Positions 26,840 through 35,106 of a DNA stretch of 64,000 nt are shown here, one piece after another. The stretch is from an uncultured Lachnospiraceae bacterium (lineage in GTDB: Bacteria > Bacillota > Clostridia > Lachnospirales > Lachnospiraceae). Every line of letters begins with the position of its first letter. Within the stretch, counting starts at the first letter, position 1. The translations under genes were made by a program, and so were the position numbers. Below the pieces are notes generated by a model. The model ran no database searches. It worked only from the letters and a program-made list of their open reading frames with translations, and was not told the origin of the DNA. The DNA lies in assembly GCA_944383765.1 (NCBI GenBank), contig CALWQT010000012.1, positions 1 through 64,000 on the forward strand. Direction: 5' to 3'.

Positions 26840-26874
26840 CTGCGGTCCTGGATTTCCGGGACCGCAGTCTTTTC
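26840..26874 (+). terminator. Terminator after the unknown 164-residue gene
   Basis: CTGCGGTCC (26840-26848) pairs with GGACCGCAG (26859-26867), then TCTTTT. Confidence 0.8.
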
Positions 26875-26996
26875 ATCCCGGCTAATTTCTCCAGGTTACT
26901 CCATACACCCTTTTCTTCCATAGAGCACTGGATTTTTTCCATCTATCTGACTATACTGAAAGTATCATACTGCAAAAAGGAGTTTATGATCATATA

Positions 26997-27782
26997 ATGG
27001 GACAAATTCTTCAGATGACGGCATGGTCAATGACACCGCCGGAACCTTATTCTTTTTTTCATATCCTGCTCAGTCTTGCCGGTGCAGCTTTTTTCTTATG
27101 CCTGGCATGGTCTTTATCACGGATGTGCCAGAAACCGGTGAACATACTGTTTCGCTGCGGTCTTCTTCTGGCTGCCAGCGAATTGTACAAGCAGCTGTTC
27201 CTCACTGTGGTGGTCCATTCCGGTACCTATGACTGGTGGTATTTTCCCTTTCAGCTTTGCAGCATTCCCATGTATCTCTGTCTGATCCTGCCCTTCCTGA
27301 AACCATCTAACCGGCAGATTGCCTGTACGTTTATCCAGGATTTTGGACTTCTGGGCGGTATCATGGCGCTTGTAGAACCCAGCGGACTGATGCATTCCTA
27401 TATTACCCTCACACTGCATGGTTTTTTCTGGCATTTCCTTTTGATTTTTGCCGGAATCTTCTGTTTTTGGACCAAACAAACAGACCAGACGGGAAAAGGC
27501 TTTCTCCGTACCCTTCCCCTCTTTCTGTCCTGCTGTCTGATCGCCTTCTGCATTAACTGGATCGCCGGTCCTGACACAAATATTGATATGTTCTACATTT
27601 CCCCGTACTATCCCTGTTCCCAGGCCGTCTTTCATCAGATTGCGTTAAAAACAGGCATACTTTTGGGAAATATCATCTATCTGTCAGCTGTCATCGCAGG
27701 AGCGTTCCTGGTCCATACTGTTCTCAACTTGATTTTCGCCACCGGTAAAGCTTCAACCGTTCGGACTGATAATCAGAAATAA
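26997..27782 (+). CDS. TIGR02206/YwaF-like integral membrane protein
   Basis: 261 residues with about six or seven membrane segments. The central block SGTYDWWYFPFQLCSIPMYLCLILPFL followed by GGIMALVEPSG and a histidine-rich ITLTLHGFFWHFLLIF matches the YwaF/TIGR02206 pattern from memory; the function of that family is unknown. A three-codon reading frame (ATG ATC ATA TAA, 26986-26997) with a GGAG site ends in TAATG overlapping this start, so translation may depend on re-initiation. Confidence 0.75.
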   Translation: MGQILQMTAWSMTPPEPYSFFHILLSLAGAAFFLCLAWSLSRMCQKPVNILFRCGLLLAASELYKQLFLTVVVHSGTYDWWYFPFQLCSIPMYLCLILPFLKPSNRQIACTFIQDFGLLGGIMALVEPSGLMHSYITLTLHGFFWHFLLIFAGIFCFWTKQTDQTGKGFLRTLPLFLSCCLIAFCINWIAGPDTNIDMFYISPYYPCSQAVFHQIALKTGILLGNIIYLSAVIAGAFLVHTVLNLIFATGKASTVRTDNQK

Positions 27783-27819
27783 ACCTGCACCACTATTATA
27801 AATGGAGGTAACATCTTTT

Positions 27820-28810
27820 ATGGCAAAAGGAATCAATCAAAAATTAAAACTTCTTTATTTGGCAAAAATATTTATGGAAAAAACAGATGAACATCATGCA
27901 CTTACCCTTTCAGAAATCACAAGACATTTGAATGCTTATGGAGTAAATGCCAATCGTAAGACTTTATACCTTGATTTTGAAGAACTCAGACATTACGGGC
28001 TTGATATTGTAAGCGAGCAGTACGGCAAATCGGTTGTTTATTATCTAGCATCCAGAAATTTTGAACTTGCAGAGCTGAAACTCCTTGTTGATTCCGTGCA
28101 GGCTGCGAAATTCATAACAGAAAAAAAAATCAAACGCTCTGATCAAAAAATTAGAATCCCTGACCAGCGAACATGAGGCCCGTTATCTTCACCGTCAGGT
28201 CATTACTGCCGGCCGTATCAAATCCATGAATGAAAGTATTCTGATCAATGTGGACCATATTCATTCCGCCATCCATGATGATAAACAAATTTCATTCCAA
28301 TATTTTCAATGGAAAGCTGATAAGCAGCGGGAACTGCGCCACAATGGACAGCGTTATACGATCAGTCCCTGGCATCTTGTCTGGGATCAGGAAAATTATT
28401 ATATGATTGGTTATGACTCCCATTCTGAAATGATCAAGCATTTCCGCGTTGACAAGATGCTTCATATTTCCATTTCCCCGGAAAAACGTGAAGGCAAAGA
28501 AATGATGAAGAAGTTAAATATTGCCGCATACTCCCGTACTCTTTTTAGTATGCTGGGAGGCCAAAGCAGACAGGTTACTTTAGAATGCCACAACCGTATG
28601 GCCGGAATCATCATCGATCGTTTTGGTAAGGATACTGTCATTCTTCCCAAAGATGCAGAGCATTTTACTGCCCATGTGGAAGTCATTCCACGCGACCAGT
28701 TTCTCGGATGGATCATTGGCCTTGGCACTGATGTAAAGATCACCCATCCCGAGGATGTAGTAGAACACATGAAAGAGCTTCTCAAAAAGCAAATACAAAT
28801 GTATCAGTAA
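27820..28810 (+). pseudogene. WYL-domain transcriptional regulator, frameshifted in a run of nine A
   Basis: The first part, from ATG 27820 (MAKGINQKLKLLYLAKIF), is a helix-turn-helix (ALTLSEITRHLNAYGVNANRKTLYLDFEELRHYGLDI). It stops at 28176. Removing one A from the nine-A run at 28121-28129 restores a continuous frame through KKSNALIKKLESLTSEHEARYLHRQ into the second part, a WYL domain (ISFQYFQWKADKQRE... TISPWHLVWDQENYYMIGYD). Intact, it would be about 330 residues. The cause could be mutation, slippage (phase variation or transcriptional slippage) or a sequencing error. Confidence 0.85.
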
Positions 28811-28887
28811 ATTACCTTACGGGAAATCTGCCAAATCATATTAGCAGCCCTCTTCTGTGCAGCGGCTATACAACTGTGCTATCTCCG

Positions 28888-29358
28888 TTAAACTGCATAT
28901 GCTGTCCTTATGGTGTTATCCTTTATATCAAACATACCTATTGTATTTACGGTGGCTCCGTAGTCTCGGCCTCTTCTCGAAAACAAGAGAAACTGGTTTT
29001 GACTATCCTGCAAATCCTGTGCCGTGATATTTAATGACGGTAGTATCATGTCTGCATTATCAATGATAATCAGCTTATTGGTGTTTTCTTGTAGTTTTCG
29101 CAGTATCTCCACCCTGGATAAGATAATTCCGTTTTCTGAACTATAGTCAACTTCTCTTTCCGTGATAATAACAATCCTATCAAGGTATTTAACCGGGGAA
29201 TTGCATATCCCTCTTTCCCCCAATAAACGTTCAATCAAGTATGTCTTGCCAGTTGAACTATCACCGCCTATAACAGTTATAGGTCCATTGAAGTGAATAT
29301 GAATACTTGCTCTCTTTAAAGAATTAAGCGTTAATTCCTTTAGAACCATAATTGCCAT
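28888..29358 (-). CDS. Small P-loop ATPase paired with a DUF4869-like gene
   Basis: 156 residues from ATG 29358 (MAIMVLKELTLNSL), after GGGAGG. It has Walker A GPITVIGGDSSTGKTYLIERLL and a Walker-B-like strand NKLIIIDNADMILPS ending in Asp-Asn-Ala-Asp. There are no membrane segments. It starts within the last 35 bp of the upstream gene, so the two are translationally linked. Too short for a full AAA+ or SMC-like ATPase; I do not know a function. The pair sits just outside the tRNA-Thr element. Confidence 0.7.
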   Translation of the reverse strand: MAIMVLKELTLNSLKRASIHIHFNGPITVIGGDSSTGKTYLIERLLGERGICNSPVKYLDRIVIITEREVDYSSENGIILSRVEILRKLQENTNKLIIIDNADMILPSLNITAQDLQDSQNQFLLFSRRGRDYGATVNTIGMFDIKDNTIRTAYAV

Positions 29359-29827
29359 TTCTGGTACCTCCCTTAAAAACATCTAAATATCGATCACATC
29401 TAATGGTATCTCCGCTTTTGAGAAAATAAAATGTATAGCTATTTTCTATATCCTCGTCAATCATAACTGGTCCACTGAGTAAACATATCTTTGCTTTGCT
29501 GCGTTTAAGAATTTCCGTTAAGGCGTTCTTTCCACATTCTTCTGCAAAGAAGGCTATGTCAGGATACGCCATGCAATTCAGAAGTGTTTTACAACCTGTA
29601 GAAAGATGCTTTATGCTAATAGGAATCTTACTCTCAAACTTTGAAGCAAATTGATCATTTCCCAGATACTTTCCCCCCTCTATTTTTTCTATCATATACG
29701 CCATTTCAGCAGTTATCGTTATCTCGTCACAAAACCTCTGGTCAAACCAGGCATTATTATTCAGCTGAAATCCGACTGACAGTCTTTTGAATAAGTGTTG
29801 TATGGAACCAACATATATTTCAACCAC
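29324..29827 (-). CDS. DUF4869-like protein
   Basis: 167 residues, from GTG 29827 behind AGGAGGTG. FDQRFCDEITITAEMAYMIEKIEG and PISIKHLSTGCKTLLNCMAYPDIAFFAEECG recall DUF4869 proteins (ISPKELSGGVKTLIL-type motif), whose function is unknown. No signal or membrane segment. First gene of the pair with the P-loop ATPase. Family naming is by recall. Confidence 0.6.
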   Translation of the reverse strand: MVEIYVGSIQHLFKRLSVGFQLNNNAWFDQRFCDEITITAEMAYMIEKIEGGKYLGNDQFASKFESKIPISIKHLSTGCKTLLNCMAYPDIAFFAEECGKNALTEILKRSKAKICLLSGPVMIDEDIENSYTFYFLKSGDTIRCDRYLDVFKGGTRNGNYGSKGINA

Positions 29828-29864
29828 CTTGGCACCTCCTTTTTACAACGGAAAAACTGTGATA

Positions 29865-29903
29865 CAAAAAAAGCGGAAACCCTGATTTTTCAAAGTTTCC
29901 GCT
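29865..29903 (-). terminator. Displaced original terminator of tRNA-Thr
   Basis: AGCGGAAAC (29872-29880) pairs with GTTTCCGCT (29895-29903). On the minus strand the stem is followed by eight T. It lies just beyond the left 49-bp repeat, where the tRNA-Thr 3' flank would have been before the element inserted. Confidence 0.75.
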
Positions 29904-29913
29904 CTCTTAAATC

Positions 29914-29962
29914 GAGCTGCTGACGGGAATCGGACCCGTGACCTCCGCACTACCAATGCGAC
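29914..29962 (-). repeat. Left attachment site: 49-bp copy of the tRNA-Thr 3' part
   Basis: Identical over 49 bp to 37059-37107. It contains the tRNA 3' end through the anticodon loop but lacks the 5' half, so it is the displaced tRNA end. Identity stops abruptly on both sides. Confidence 0.93.
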
Positions 29963-30028
29963 TTATGGATTCTGCGAAAACCACGTATTTATAAGGATTC
30001 TACAGCATGATAAGCACGTACTTTTTCC

Positions 30029-30060
30029 TTTTCCCCCACATTTTACTGCGTTTTCCCCCA
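30029..30060. repeat. Two TTTTCCCCCA sites near the left end (candidate integrase arm sites)
   Basis: Copies at 30029-30038 and 30051-30060, in the same orientation as the three at the right end (36922-36953). Tyrosine recombinases bind short direct repeats like these inside the element ends. Confidence 0.65.
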
Positions 30061-30205
30061 AAAAGCAAGCTGTAACTCTCTTCTGCGAATTTTTTTCTGC
30101 GACTTTAGAGTGGATAAAATTTTCGCTCCCGGGAAATTGCATACGGATTTGAGAAGTTATTATATACAGGCTGGAATCTGTATAAAAAGTATACATTATA
30201 AAAAA

Positions 30206-30267
30206 AGAGTCATAATATTACCAAGTTGTATTTCTAATGTCTTTACAATAAGGTTTACTATGACTCT
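30206..30267. terminator. Long-loop hairpin flanked by A and T runs
   Basis: AGAGTCATA (30206-30214) pairs with TATGACTCT (30259-30267), with A-run and T-run outside and a 44-bp loop. It lies after the lipoprotein gene and could terminate from either side. Confidence 0.5.
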
Positions 30268-30298
30268 ATTTTTTAGCTAATATTTAAAATTTTTATTG

Positions 30299-31057
30299 CT
30301 ATAAAGTTTGTTCAGCTTTAATATCTACATCTAAATTATCCATTATTTTGTCACAATCAACAGAATGTTCCTCTACATCAAAACCTATATATCCGCCAAG
30401 TAATGTATTGGAAGATTTGCTAAAATTACCATTTAACAGGCTCAGAGCAATGAGTCCAGTTTCAAATTCTGAAGTTACATCTATACATACTATGTCTTCT
30501 TTTCTTCCACCAAAACTATTTGTTGCCGAATAATTGATTTTTACATAATATAATCCTTCTTCTTTAATATCAATTTCTATCAACTCCAAACTATTACCAT
30601 CTTTTAGGACACTTTTTAAAAAATTAACAGCAACAATTGCTGCCTTATCCCATTCATCTAATTCTTTGAGTTTTTGCAACTCTTCTATGTTCTCTATATA
30701 AGACTGCTCTTCACTAGATAAAGACTCATAAATATTTTCAATTTCTATGACTTCTTTATATTGAACAGACTCTTGAGATAAAATATCATTTATTTTTGTT
30801 TGTAATTCATTAATTTTATCCAAATTTAATGACAAATATTTTTTCACTATGCCATAATTCGACACCAAATCCTTCTGCTTAGAGGTTAAGTTGTAATATT
30901 CATAATCTAATTCTTTAATTTCCTGACTAGTTGGTAAATGATTTTCTAATTGATTAACTTTTTCCATATATTCGTTTGCTATATTTTGATTTTTAGCTCC
31001 ACAGCCACTCAAAAAAAATGTAATTGTTAAAATTAAGGTTAAAATTATTTTCTTCAT
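30299..31057 (-). CDS. Lipoprotein of the element, unknown function
   Basis: 252 residues. The lipobox is FFLSGCGAK (signal MKKIILTLILTITFFLSGC), so it is anchored outside the membrane. The body is highly charged and helical, with repeated SxEEQSYIENIEEL-type stretches suggesting a coiled coil, and a C-terminal beta-rich part (LYYVKINYSATNSFGG...). AGGA precedes the ATG. Codon use is AT-rich compared with the flanking genes. It follows a Zn-ribbon gene in one likely operon. I do not recognise a family. Confidence 0.75.
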   Translation of the reverse strand: MKKIILTLILTITFFLSGCGAKNQNIANEYMEKVNQLENHLPTSQEIKELDYEYYNLTSKQKDLVSNYGIVKKYLSLNLDKINELQTKINDILSQESVQYKEVIEIENIYESLSSEEQSYIENIEELQKLKELDEWDKAAIVAVNFLKSVLKDGNSLELIEIDIKEEGLYYVKINYSATNSFGGRKEDIVCIDVTSEFETGLIALSLLNGNFSKSSNTLLGGYIGFDVEEHSVDCDKIMDNLDVDIKAEQTL

Positions 31058-31069
31058 AAATCCTCCAAA

Positions 31070-31257
31070 TTAAATTTTTTGTTCACAATCATTACAATCG
31101 TAAGTACTTTTTACTCGATTAACTGCAAATATTCCCGCATTATCCAAAATGCTACTCCACGGATAGCAGATATATTTCTACAATTTCCACATTTAGGACA
31201 ACTCTTTGCTTTTTCAAAAACTTCTGTCCTACATTCTGAACATTTAATTAAAGCCAT
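31070..31257 (-). pseudogene. Small zinc-ribbon gene, probably frameshifted
   Basis: From ATG 31257 (after GGAGAG) the frame encodes MALIKCSECRTEVFEKAKSC with PKCG after it, the common N-terminal zinc ribbon of short Firmicute proteins, and stops at 31111 after 48 residues. A second frame runs on as AGIFAVNRVKSTYDCNDCEQKI to a stop at 31070-31072, with a second CxxC. I infer a one-base frameshift near 31140 splitting one small two-ribbon protein. The 48-residue form may still be made. The lipoprotein gene follows at 31057. Confidence 0.6.
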
Positions 31258-31362
31258 ACTCATTTCTCTCCTTAGATTTTTCTTTTATTATATTCGTTTT
31301 TACGAAGATATTCAAGTACAAGAATATACTTTATTCTATCTTCATAGACTTTTTATGGAGAC

Positions 31363-31587
31363 ATGAACATGATTGACTATTCCCCTTTTTGGACTACCTT
31401 AGAAAAATCAGAAGAAAACTGGTACACTTTGACTACCAAGCACAATCTGTCAAACAGTACCCTGCACCGCCTGAAACACAACAAGGACGTATCCACCCGG
31501 ACGTTAAATGACCTGTGCCGGATTCTGCACTGCAACATTCAGGATATTGTCACCTATATCCCTTCTGAGGACGACCAGCTTCTGTAA
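31363..31587 (+). CDS. Small helix-turn-helix (Cro/C1-like) protein
   Basis: 74 residues, nearly all one HTH: WYTLTTKHNLSNSTLHRLKHNKDVSTRTLNDLCRILHCNIQDIVTYI matches the XRE-type fold (HTH_26 class), where a second helix reads DNA. It is read rightward, opposite to the rest of the element, and may repress element genes. No strong ribosome site is visible. Confidence 0.75.
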   Translation: MNMIDYSPFWTTLEKSEENWYTLTTKHNLSNSTLHRLKHNKDVSTRTLNDLCRILHCNIQDIVTYIPSEDDQLL

Positions 31588-32071
31588 GGCTGTTTACGGC
31601 TGCTGCTCCCTTTTGATTTTTATTTTATTAATCTTAAAATCTCAGAAAACTTTTTCTCTCTGATATCTTTATCATCTCTCTTCCGTTCCGCCGGAAAATC
31701 TTATCACTGTCTAATAAAATTCTTTTTCAAATCGGTTTTATTTTCTATCTGGTGTATGTATCAACCATTCCCTCTTATATTTCATAAAATTTTACGGTTC
31801 TTCCAGTTTTAACCTCCCCCTGTCTTGTATCGTTTATTCCAGCTTCACAAATGGCTTTCCCTGTCTCCTGCTGCCTTACTTATGGAATCTTCTCATCCGT
31901 ATCAAATCAGAACAGAATACGGTACATTCAGCGTACTATGAGGCTGTCTGCTGTTATCGCTGTAATCCGAAGTTTTGCAGCAGGACAGAGGCTGACACAA
32001 AAGCAGCGATACCAGCCAAAGAGAAATCAAAGGAATACCACAAAAAAGAGAAGCCTGCTGCAAGCTTCCCT
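31588..32071. other. 484-bp gap without a convincing gene
   Basis: AT-rich at the left. A 74-codon plus-strand frame over 31851-32075 lacks a ribosome site. Another plus-strand reading near 31940-32070 shows EAVCCYRCNPKFCSR and a Lys/Glu-rich end, which may be decayed coding sequence; I see nothing recognisable. Confidence 0.4.
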
Positions 32072-32338
32072 TTAATGGTAAATCTCTCTTCTATGCCCAA
32101 CAGATAAGGCAAGAATAATCAATTTTTCATCTTCAATCTGACATATCATGCGGTAATCCCCTATCCGATATCTCCATTGTCCGCTTCTATTCGCTGTCAG
32201 TCCTTTTCCGTGTGCTCTGGGATTATCACAATTAACCAGATTTTTAGTAATCCATGATTTAATCATTTTCTGCGTGTACTTATCCAGCTTTTTAAATTCT
32301 TTCTCAAATCTTGGTGTAACTTCAACCTCGTAACTCAT
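32072..32338 (-). CDS. RelE/ParE-type toxin
   Basis: 88 residues from ATG 32338 (MSYEVEVTPRFEKEFKKLD). Typical RelE-fold features: N-terminal FEKEFKKLDKYTQKMI helix pair, GKGLTANRSGQWRYRIGDYRMICQIEDEKLIILALSVGHRREIY with the basic/aromatic C-terminus used to cut ribosome-bound mRNA. ATGA overlap with the antitoxin stop (32335-32338) indicates coupled translation. Confidence 0.88.
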   Translation of the reverse strand: MSYEVEVTPRFEKEFKKLDKYTQKMIKSWITKNLVNCDNPRAHGKGLTANRSGQWRYRIGDYRMICQIEDEKLIILALSVGHRREIYH

Positions 32339-32556
32339 ATCTCTAATTCGTCCCATAAGTCTTGAATCGGTCTGCTCTGTTTCCCGGAAGCAACATATTC
32401 CTGATAAGCCTCTGCACCAATGGAAACATCAAATTCATCTTCTATCCGTTCAAACAGAGCTGTCTTAAAGGCTTCCCCCAGAGATATCGAGTGCAATTTG
32501 GCATAAGCTTCCGCCAGCTCCTTCTCTTCTGTTGTTAACCTGATAGAAAAACTCAT
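32335..32556 (-). CDS. Ribbon-helix-helix antitoxin
   Basis: 73 residues, MSFSIRLTTEEKELAEAYAKLHSISLGEAFKTALFERI: a short beta strand followed by two helices, as in RelB/DUF6290-type antitoxins, with an acidic C-terminal toxin-binding tail (YQEYVASGKQSRPIQDLWDELEI). It precedes the toxin and would repress its own promoter. Confidence 0.87.
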   Translation of the reverse strand: MSFSIRLTTEEKELAEAYAKLHSISLGEAFKTALFERIEDEFDVSIGAEAYQEYVASGKQSRPIQDLWDELEI

Positions 32557-32588
32557 GAAATCAACTCCTTTCTATATACTACATTGTA

Positions 32589-33191
32589 CTACAATTTTAT
32601 TTTTTTTTCAAGGACAGCTTTTGTCTGTGCCTCTTTCTCATATTCTCTGATCAGTTTATCCAGTGTTGGTCTGCTGACGTTTAATTCTTCTGCCAATTTT
32701 ATCTTGCTGACTTCCCGGCTCATGTATCTTTTATAATGAATATCAAAATCAGGAATATCTATAGCTTTTCTCCCTTTGTACTTCCCTTCCCGTTTTGCAA
32801 TGGCAATTCCTTCTCTCTGACGTTCCAGAAGATTCTGCCTTTCAAATTCTGCAATCGCTCCGATCATCGTCAGCATAAGCTTTCCTGTTGCAGTTCCAGT
32901 ATCAATGTTCTCCTTATTGGAAATCAACGTGATTCCCCGTTTATCTAGTCCTTCTGCAATCTCCAGTAAATCTTTTGTATTTCTGGCTAATCTTGAGAAA
33001 TCATGGATATAAACCACATCACCTTCCCTCACATACTCCAGCAGCTTTTTTAATTCCGGACGGTCAGCACTTTTTCCAGACACTTTTTCGCAGAACCATT
33101 TTTCTATTCCATACTTTTCCAGTGCTTCTATCTGTCTTGCCCCATTCTGTTCTACTGTAGATACCCTTACATATGCTACCCTCGCCATCAT
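32589..33191 (-). CDS. Serine recombinase (resolvase/invertase type)
   Basis: About 200 residues. ARVAYVRVSTVEQ holds the nucleophilic Ser. VYIHDFSRLARNTKDLL and GKLMLTMIGAIAEFERQNLLERQREGI complete the catalytic and dimer helix regions. The C-terminal helix-turn-helix is KIKLAEELNVSRPTLDKLI. It probably resolves element multimers or inverts a segment. An inverted repeat at 33231-33261 lies 40 bp upstream. Confidence 0.9.
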   Translation of the reverse strand: MMARVAYVRVSTVEQNGARQIEALEKYGIEKWFCEKVSGKSADRPELKKLLEYVREGDVVYIHDFSRLARNTKDLLEIAEGLDKRGITLISNKENIDTGTATGKLMLTMIGAIAEFERQNLLERQREGIAIAKREGKYKGRKAIDIPDFDIHYKRYMSREVSKIKLAEELNVSRPTLDKLIREYEKEAQTKAVLEKKIKL

Positions 33192-33230
33192 TGGAACCCC
33201 TTTTCTTTTGGTAGTTCCAGTATAGCATAA

Positions 33231-33261
33231 TGTAAATATTGAATCAATAATATTATTTACA
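33231..33261. repeat. 31-bp dyad upstream of the serine recombinase
   Basis: TGTAAAT (33231-33237) and ATTTACA (33255-33261) around an AT-rich centre, with another TACTGTAAA copy just after. The size fits a crossover subsite or an autoregulatory site; this is inference. Confidence 0.4.
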
Positions 33262-33351
33262 TACTGTAAAATAATTTGTTTTTAAATTCTATTTTAACAC
33301 GTTTTATACTGTTTTCTGATGTAAATTTAAGGTATACCCTATATTTCCAAT

Positions 33352-34428
33352 TTATCCTATAAGAATATAATTTTTGAGAATGTACCGATACGGCTCCATC
33401 ACTTTGTCCTCATCAAATTCAAAAACAATCTCCTCTTCCGGATCTGGCTCTTCCAGCTTCTCTATCAGCTCATTCACATTCCACTTCTCTTTTTCTCCGC
33501 CTTCTTCCAGTAACGAGAAAATCTGTTTTATCTCTGCCTCTGCATTTGCATTTGCCCTGGCTGCTGCTTTTTCTTTCTTCAGAAAAAACTGATAGATATC
33601 CCTAGCAAACTTAATATTGATGTTTTTCAAACAGTCTTTGTACTGATTCCTGTCATATTCCTCTACTTGTGTTGAATCAAACTCTACTTTATAAAATTTC
33701 TTTGCTTTACACAGAACCTCATTTTTCTCACGTGCTATCTCCTGCGTAATCCATCGAATCATTTCATCCCATTTTCCGGCTATTATTACATCCTTTTCTG
33801 TTTTCCATTTATTCGATTCTAAATAACGCTGCTGACTTTCCAGCCAAAACTCCAGCAAATCATCCCGGACTTCTGGCACGCCATTCTCTTTTCTCCATAT
33901 GATAATACCGTATCCCCATTGGATACCTTCTGCCTTTTTTATTTTTTCAATCACCAACGAGCGCATTTTCTCTCGTATCTTATCCGATACACGAAGGAAA
34001 ATTTTGTGCTGGACCAATTCATCTCCGGCAGCAGCATATAAGTCTTTATAGCAGCCAAAGTATTTTGCTAAAGTATCACTGTTAAAGTAAACCCTGTTTT
34101 CATATCCATATAAGCGATAATAGTTATTTTTTCTCATAGCATCATACAGAAAACAGTTCAGTATATAACTTACCTCCTCCACCAGTTTCCCATCAGCTCC
34201 AGCCCCACTACGGCTTCCTCCATTATGTATCCGTCCATCCTCCTTTTCCTTGGGAGGATTAAAGATTTCTATGATTTTATATGAATTTCTTGTCTGCTTT
34301 TCCCACTCAAAATACCGTTTCCATTCTTTGTACTGTAATTGTCTTGATTTTCCGGACTTTACCGGTTCGTCCATTAGTCTGCATAAATCTTTATAGCAAT
34401 ACTGATTATTTATTAAAGGATATTCCAT
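33352..34428 (-). CDS. Rep-like replication protein candidate
   Basis: 358 residues. The N-terminal KDLCRLMDEPVKSGKSRQLQYKEWKRYFEWEKQTRNSYKIIEIF is a winged-helix-type segment found on Firmicute plasmid-like elements. The middle is charged and helical; the C-terminus is acidic (EEPDPEEEIVFEFDEDK). No nuclease or helicase motif is present, so if it is an initiator it would bind iterons rather than nick. Two 47-bp repeats, a hairpin and a promoter lie upstream. It could instead be a regulator. Confidence 0.55.
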   Translation of the reverse strand: MEYPLINNQYCYKDLCRLMDEPVKSGKSRQLQYKEWKRYFEWEKQTRNSYKIIEIFNPPKEKEDGRIHNGGSRSGAGADGKLVEEVSYILNCFLYDAMRKNNYYRLYGYENRVYFNSDTLAKYFGCYKDLYAAAGDELVQHKIFLRVSDKIREKMRSLVIEKIKKAEGIQWGYGIIIWRKENGVPEVRDDLLEFWLESQQRYLESNKWKTEKDVIIAGKWDEMIRWITQEIAREKNEVLCKAKKFYKVEFDSTQVEEYDRNQYKDCLKNINIKFARDIYQFFLKKEKAAARANANAEAEIKQIFSLLEEGGEKEKWNVNELIEKLEEPDPEEEIVFEFDEDKVMEPYRYILKNYILIG

Positions 34429-34481
34429 TTACAATATCTGTCACCCTGCCTTTCCATAATACACGATTTCGCTGCTCTCAT

Positions 34482-34585
34482 CTCTATGCTCCGCAAAGCA
34501 GGATTGTATCACTTTTTGAATTTAACCTTTAAATACACCTCTATGCTTCACAAAACAGAATTATGTCACCTTTTGAATTTAACCT
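34482..34585. repeat. Two 47-bp imperfect direct repeats in the Rep-like leader
   Basis: 34482-34528 and 34539-34585, aligned end to end at 57-bp spacing, sharing CTCTATGCT at one end and TTTTTGAATTTAACCT or TTTTGAATTTAACCT at the other. Differences fall partly in a small stem (sense strand GCT/AGC against GTT/AGC). They could be iterons or a tandem RNA structure. Confidence 0.7.
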
Positions 34586-34638
34586 AGTAATTTTATAACA
34601 GGTTATTTTCAATCAGTGACATAACTCCGTAGGAAAGA

Positions 34639-34652
34639 GAACGCTTGCGTTC
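34639..34652. repeat. GAACGC/GCGTTC hairpin in the Rep-like leader
   Basis: Perfect 6-bp stem with a 2-bp centre at 34639-34652, GC-rich in an AT-rich region, between the leader peptide and the direct repeats. Confidence 0.55.
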
Positions 34653-34680
34653 GTGTATATAACTACTTTCAATCTGTTTC

Positions 34681-34740
34681 TTAAACAATACCATTCAAAC
34701 ATATTTTCATATCTTCTTCATTATCAGCTTTGTTTTCCAT
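34681..34740 (-). CDS. 19-codon leader-type reading frame
   Basis: MENKADNEEDMKICLNGIV, starting at ATG 34740 behind GAGGAGGGAG, a very strong ribosome site for so short a frame. It lies 34 bp past the -10 box and 250 bp ahead of the Rep-like gene, so it may be a regulatory leader peptide. Confidence 0.5.
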   Translation of the reverse strand: MENKADNEEDMKICLNGIV

Positions 34741-34773
34741 TCTCCCTCCTCTTGTATTTATTCTGTCATCTAA

Positions 34774-34802
34774 ACTATACACCTCCCTGCCCACTTTGTC
34801 AA
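34774..34802 (-). promoter_or_regulatory. Strong promoter of the Rep-like transcript
   Basis: TTGACA (34802-34797), 17-bp spacer, TATAGT (34779-34774). Confidence 0.75.
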
Positions 34803-34961
34803 TATAATTAACAGACTATTTTTATTAAATCATATTTTTTTAAGTATTTACTTGATATATTTCTATTTTAAAGAACAATTACAATAAAAAACTGTAATTT
34901 TTATTGTAATTTCTTCCCCTACTTTTATTACATCAACCCAATCACCGCTCTCTTTTGCCTA

Positions 34962-35031
34962 AACCAGAAATAGGACTAACGTTCAACTGAGGTCTGTGAC
35001 CTTGTTTCACGAAGTCCTATTAAATCTGGTT
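34962..35031. repeat. Interrupted inverted repeat
   Basis: AACCAGA (34962-34968) and ATAGGACT (34970-34977) pair with AGTCCTAT (35013-35020) and TCTGGTT (35025-35031). It lies between the Rep-like leader and the integrase operon. No T-run follows on either strand. The AT-rich 34803-34961 next to it shows no gene. Confidence 0.5.
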
Positions 35032-35106
35032 TTACATAATTATCTGTTTATCAGCAACGTTCCTCTTTCAGAAACAATTATAAAATCTTCTGCCAGCCGC
35101 TTCTCC

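Noticed and set aside
30300..31060. Toxin or bacteriocin-type reading of the lipoprotein
   Set aside because: A normal signal with lipobox and a charged helical body give no sign of a toxin; no immunity gene beside it.
34482..34585. CRISPR-like array
   Set aside because: Only two imperfect 47-bp repeats with a 10-bp gap, no unique spacers and no cas genes.
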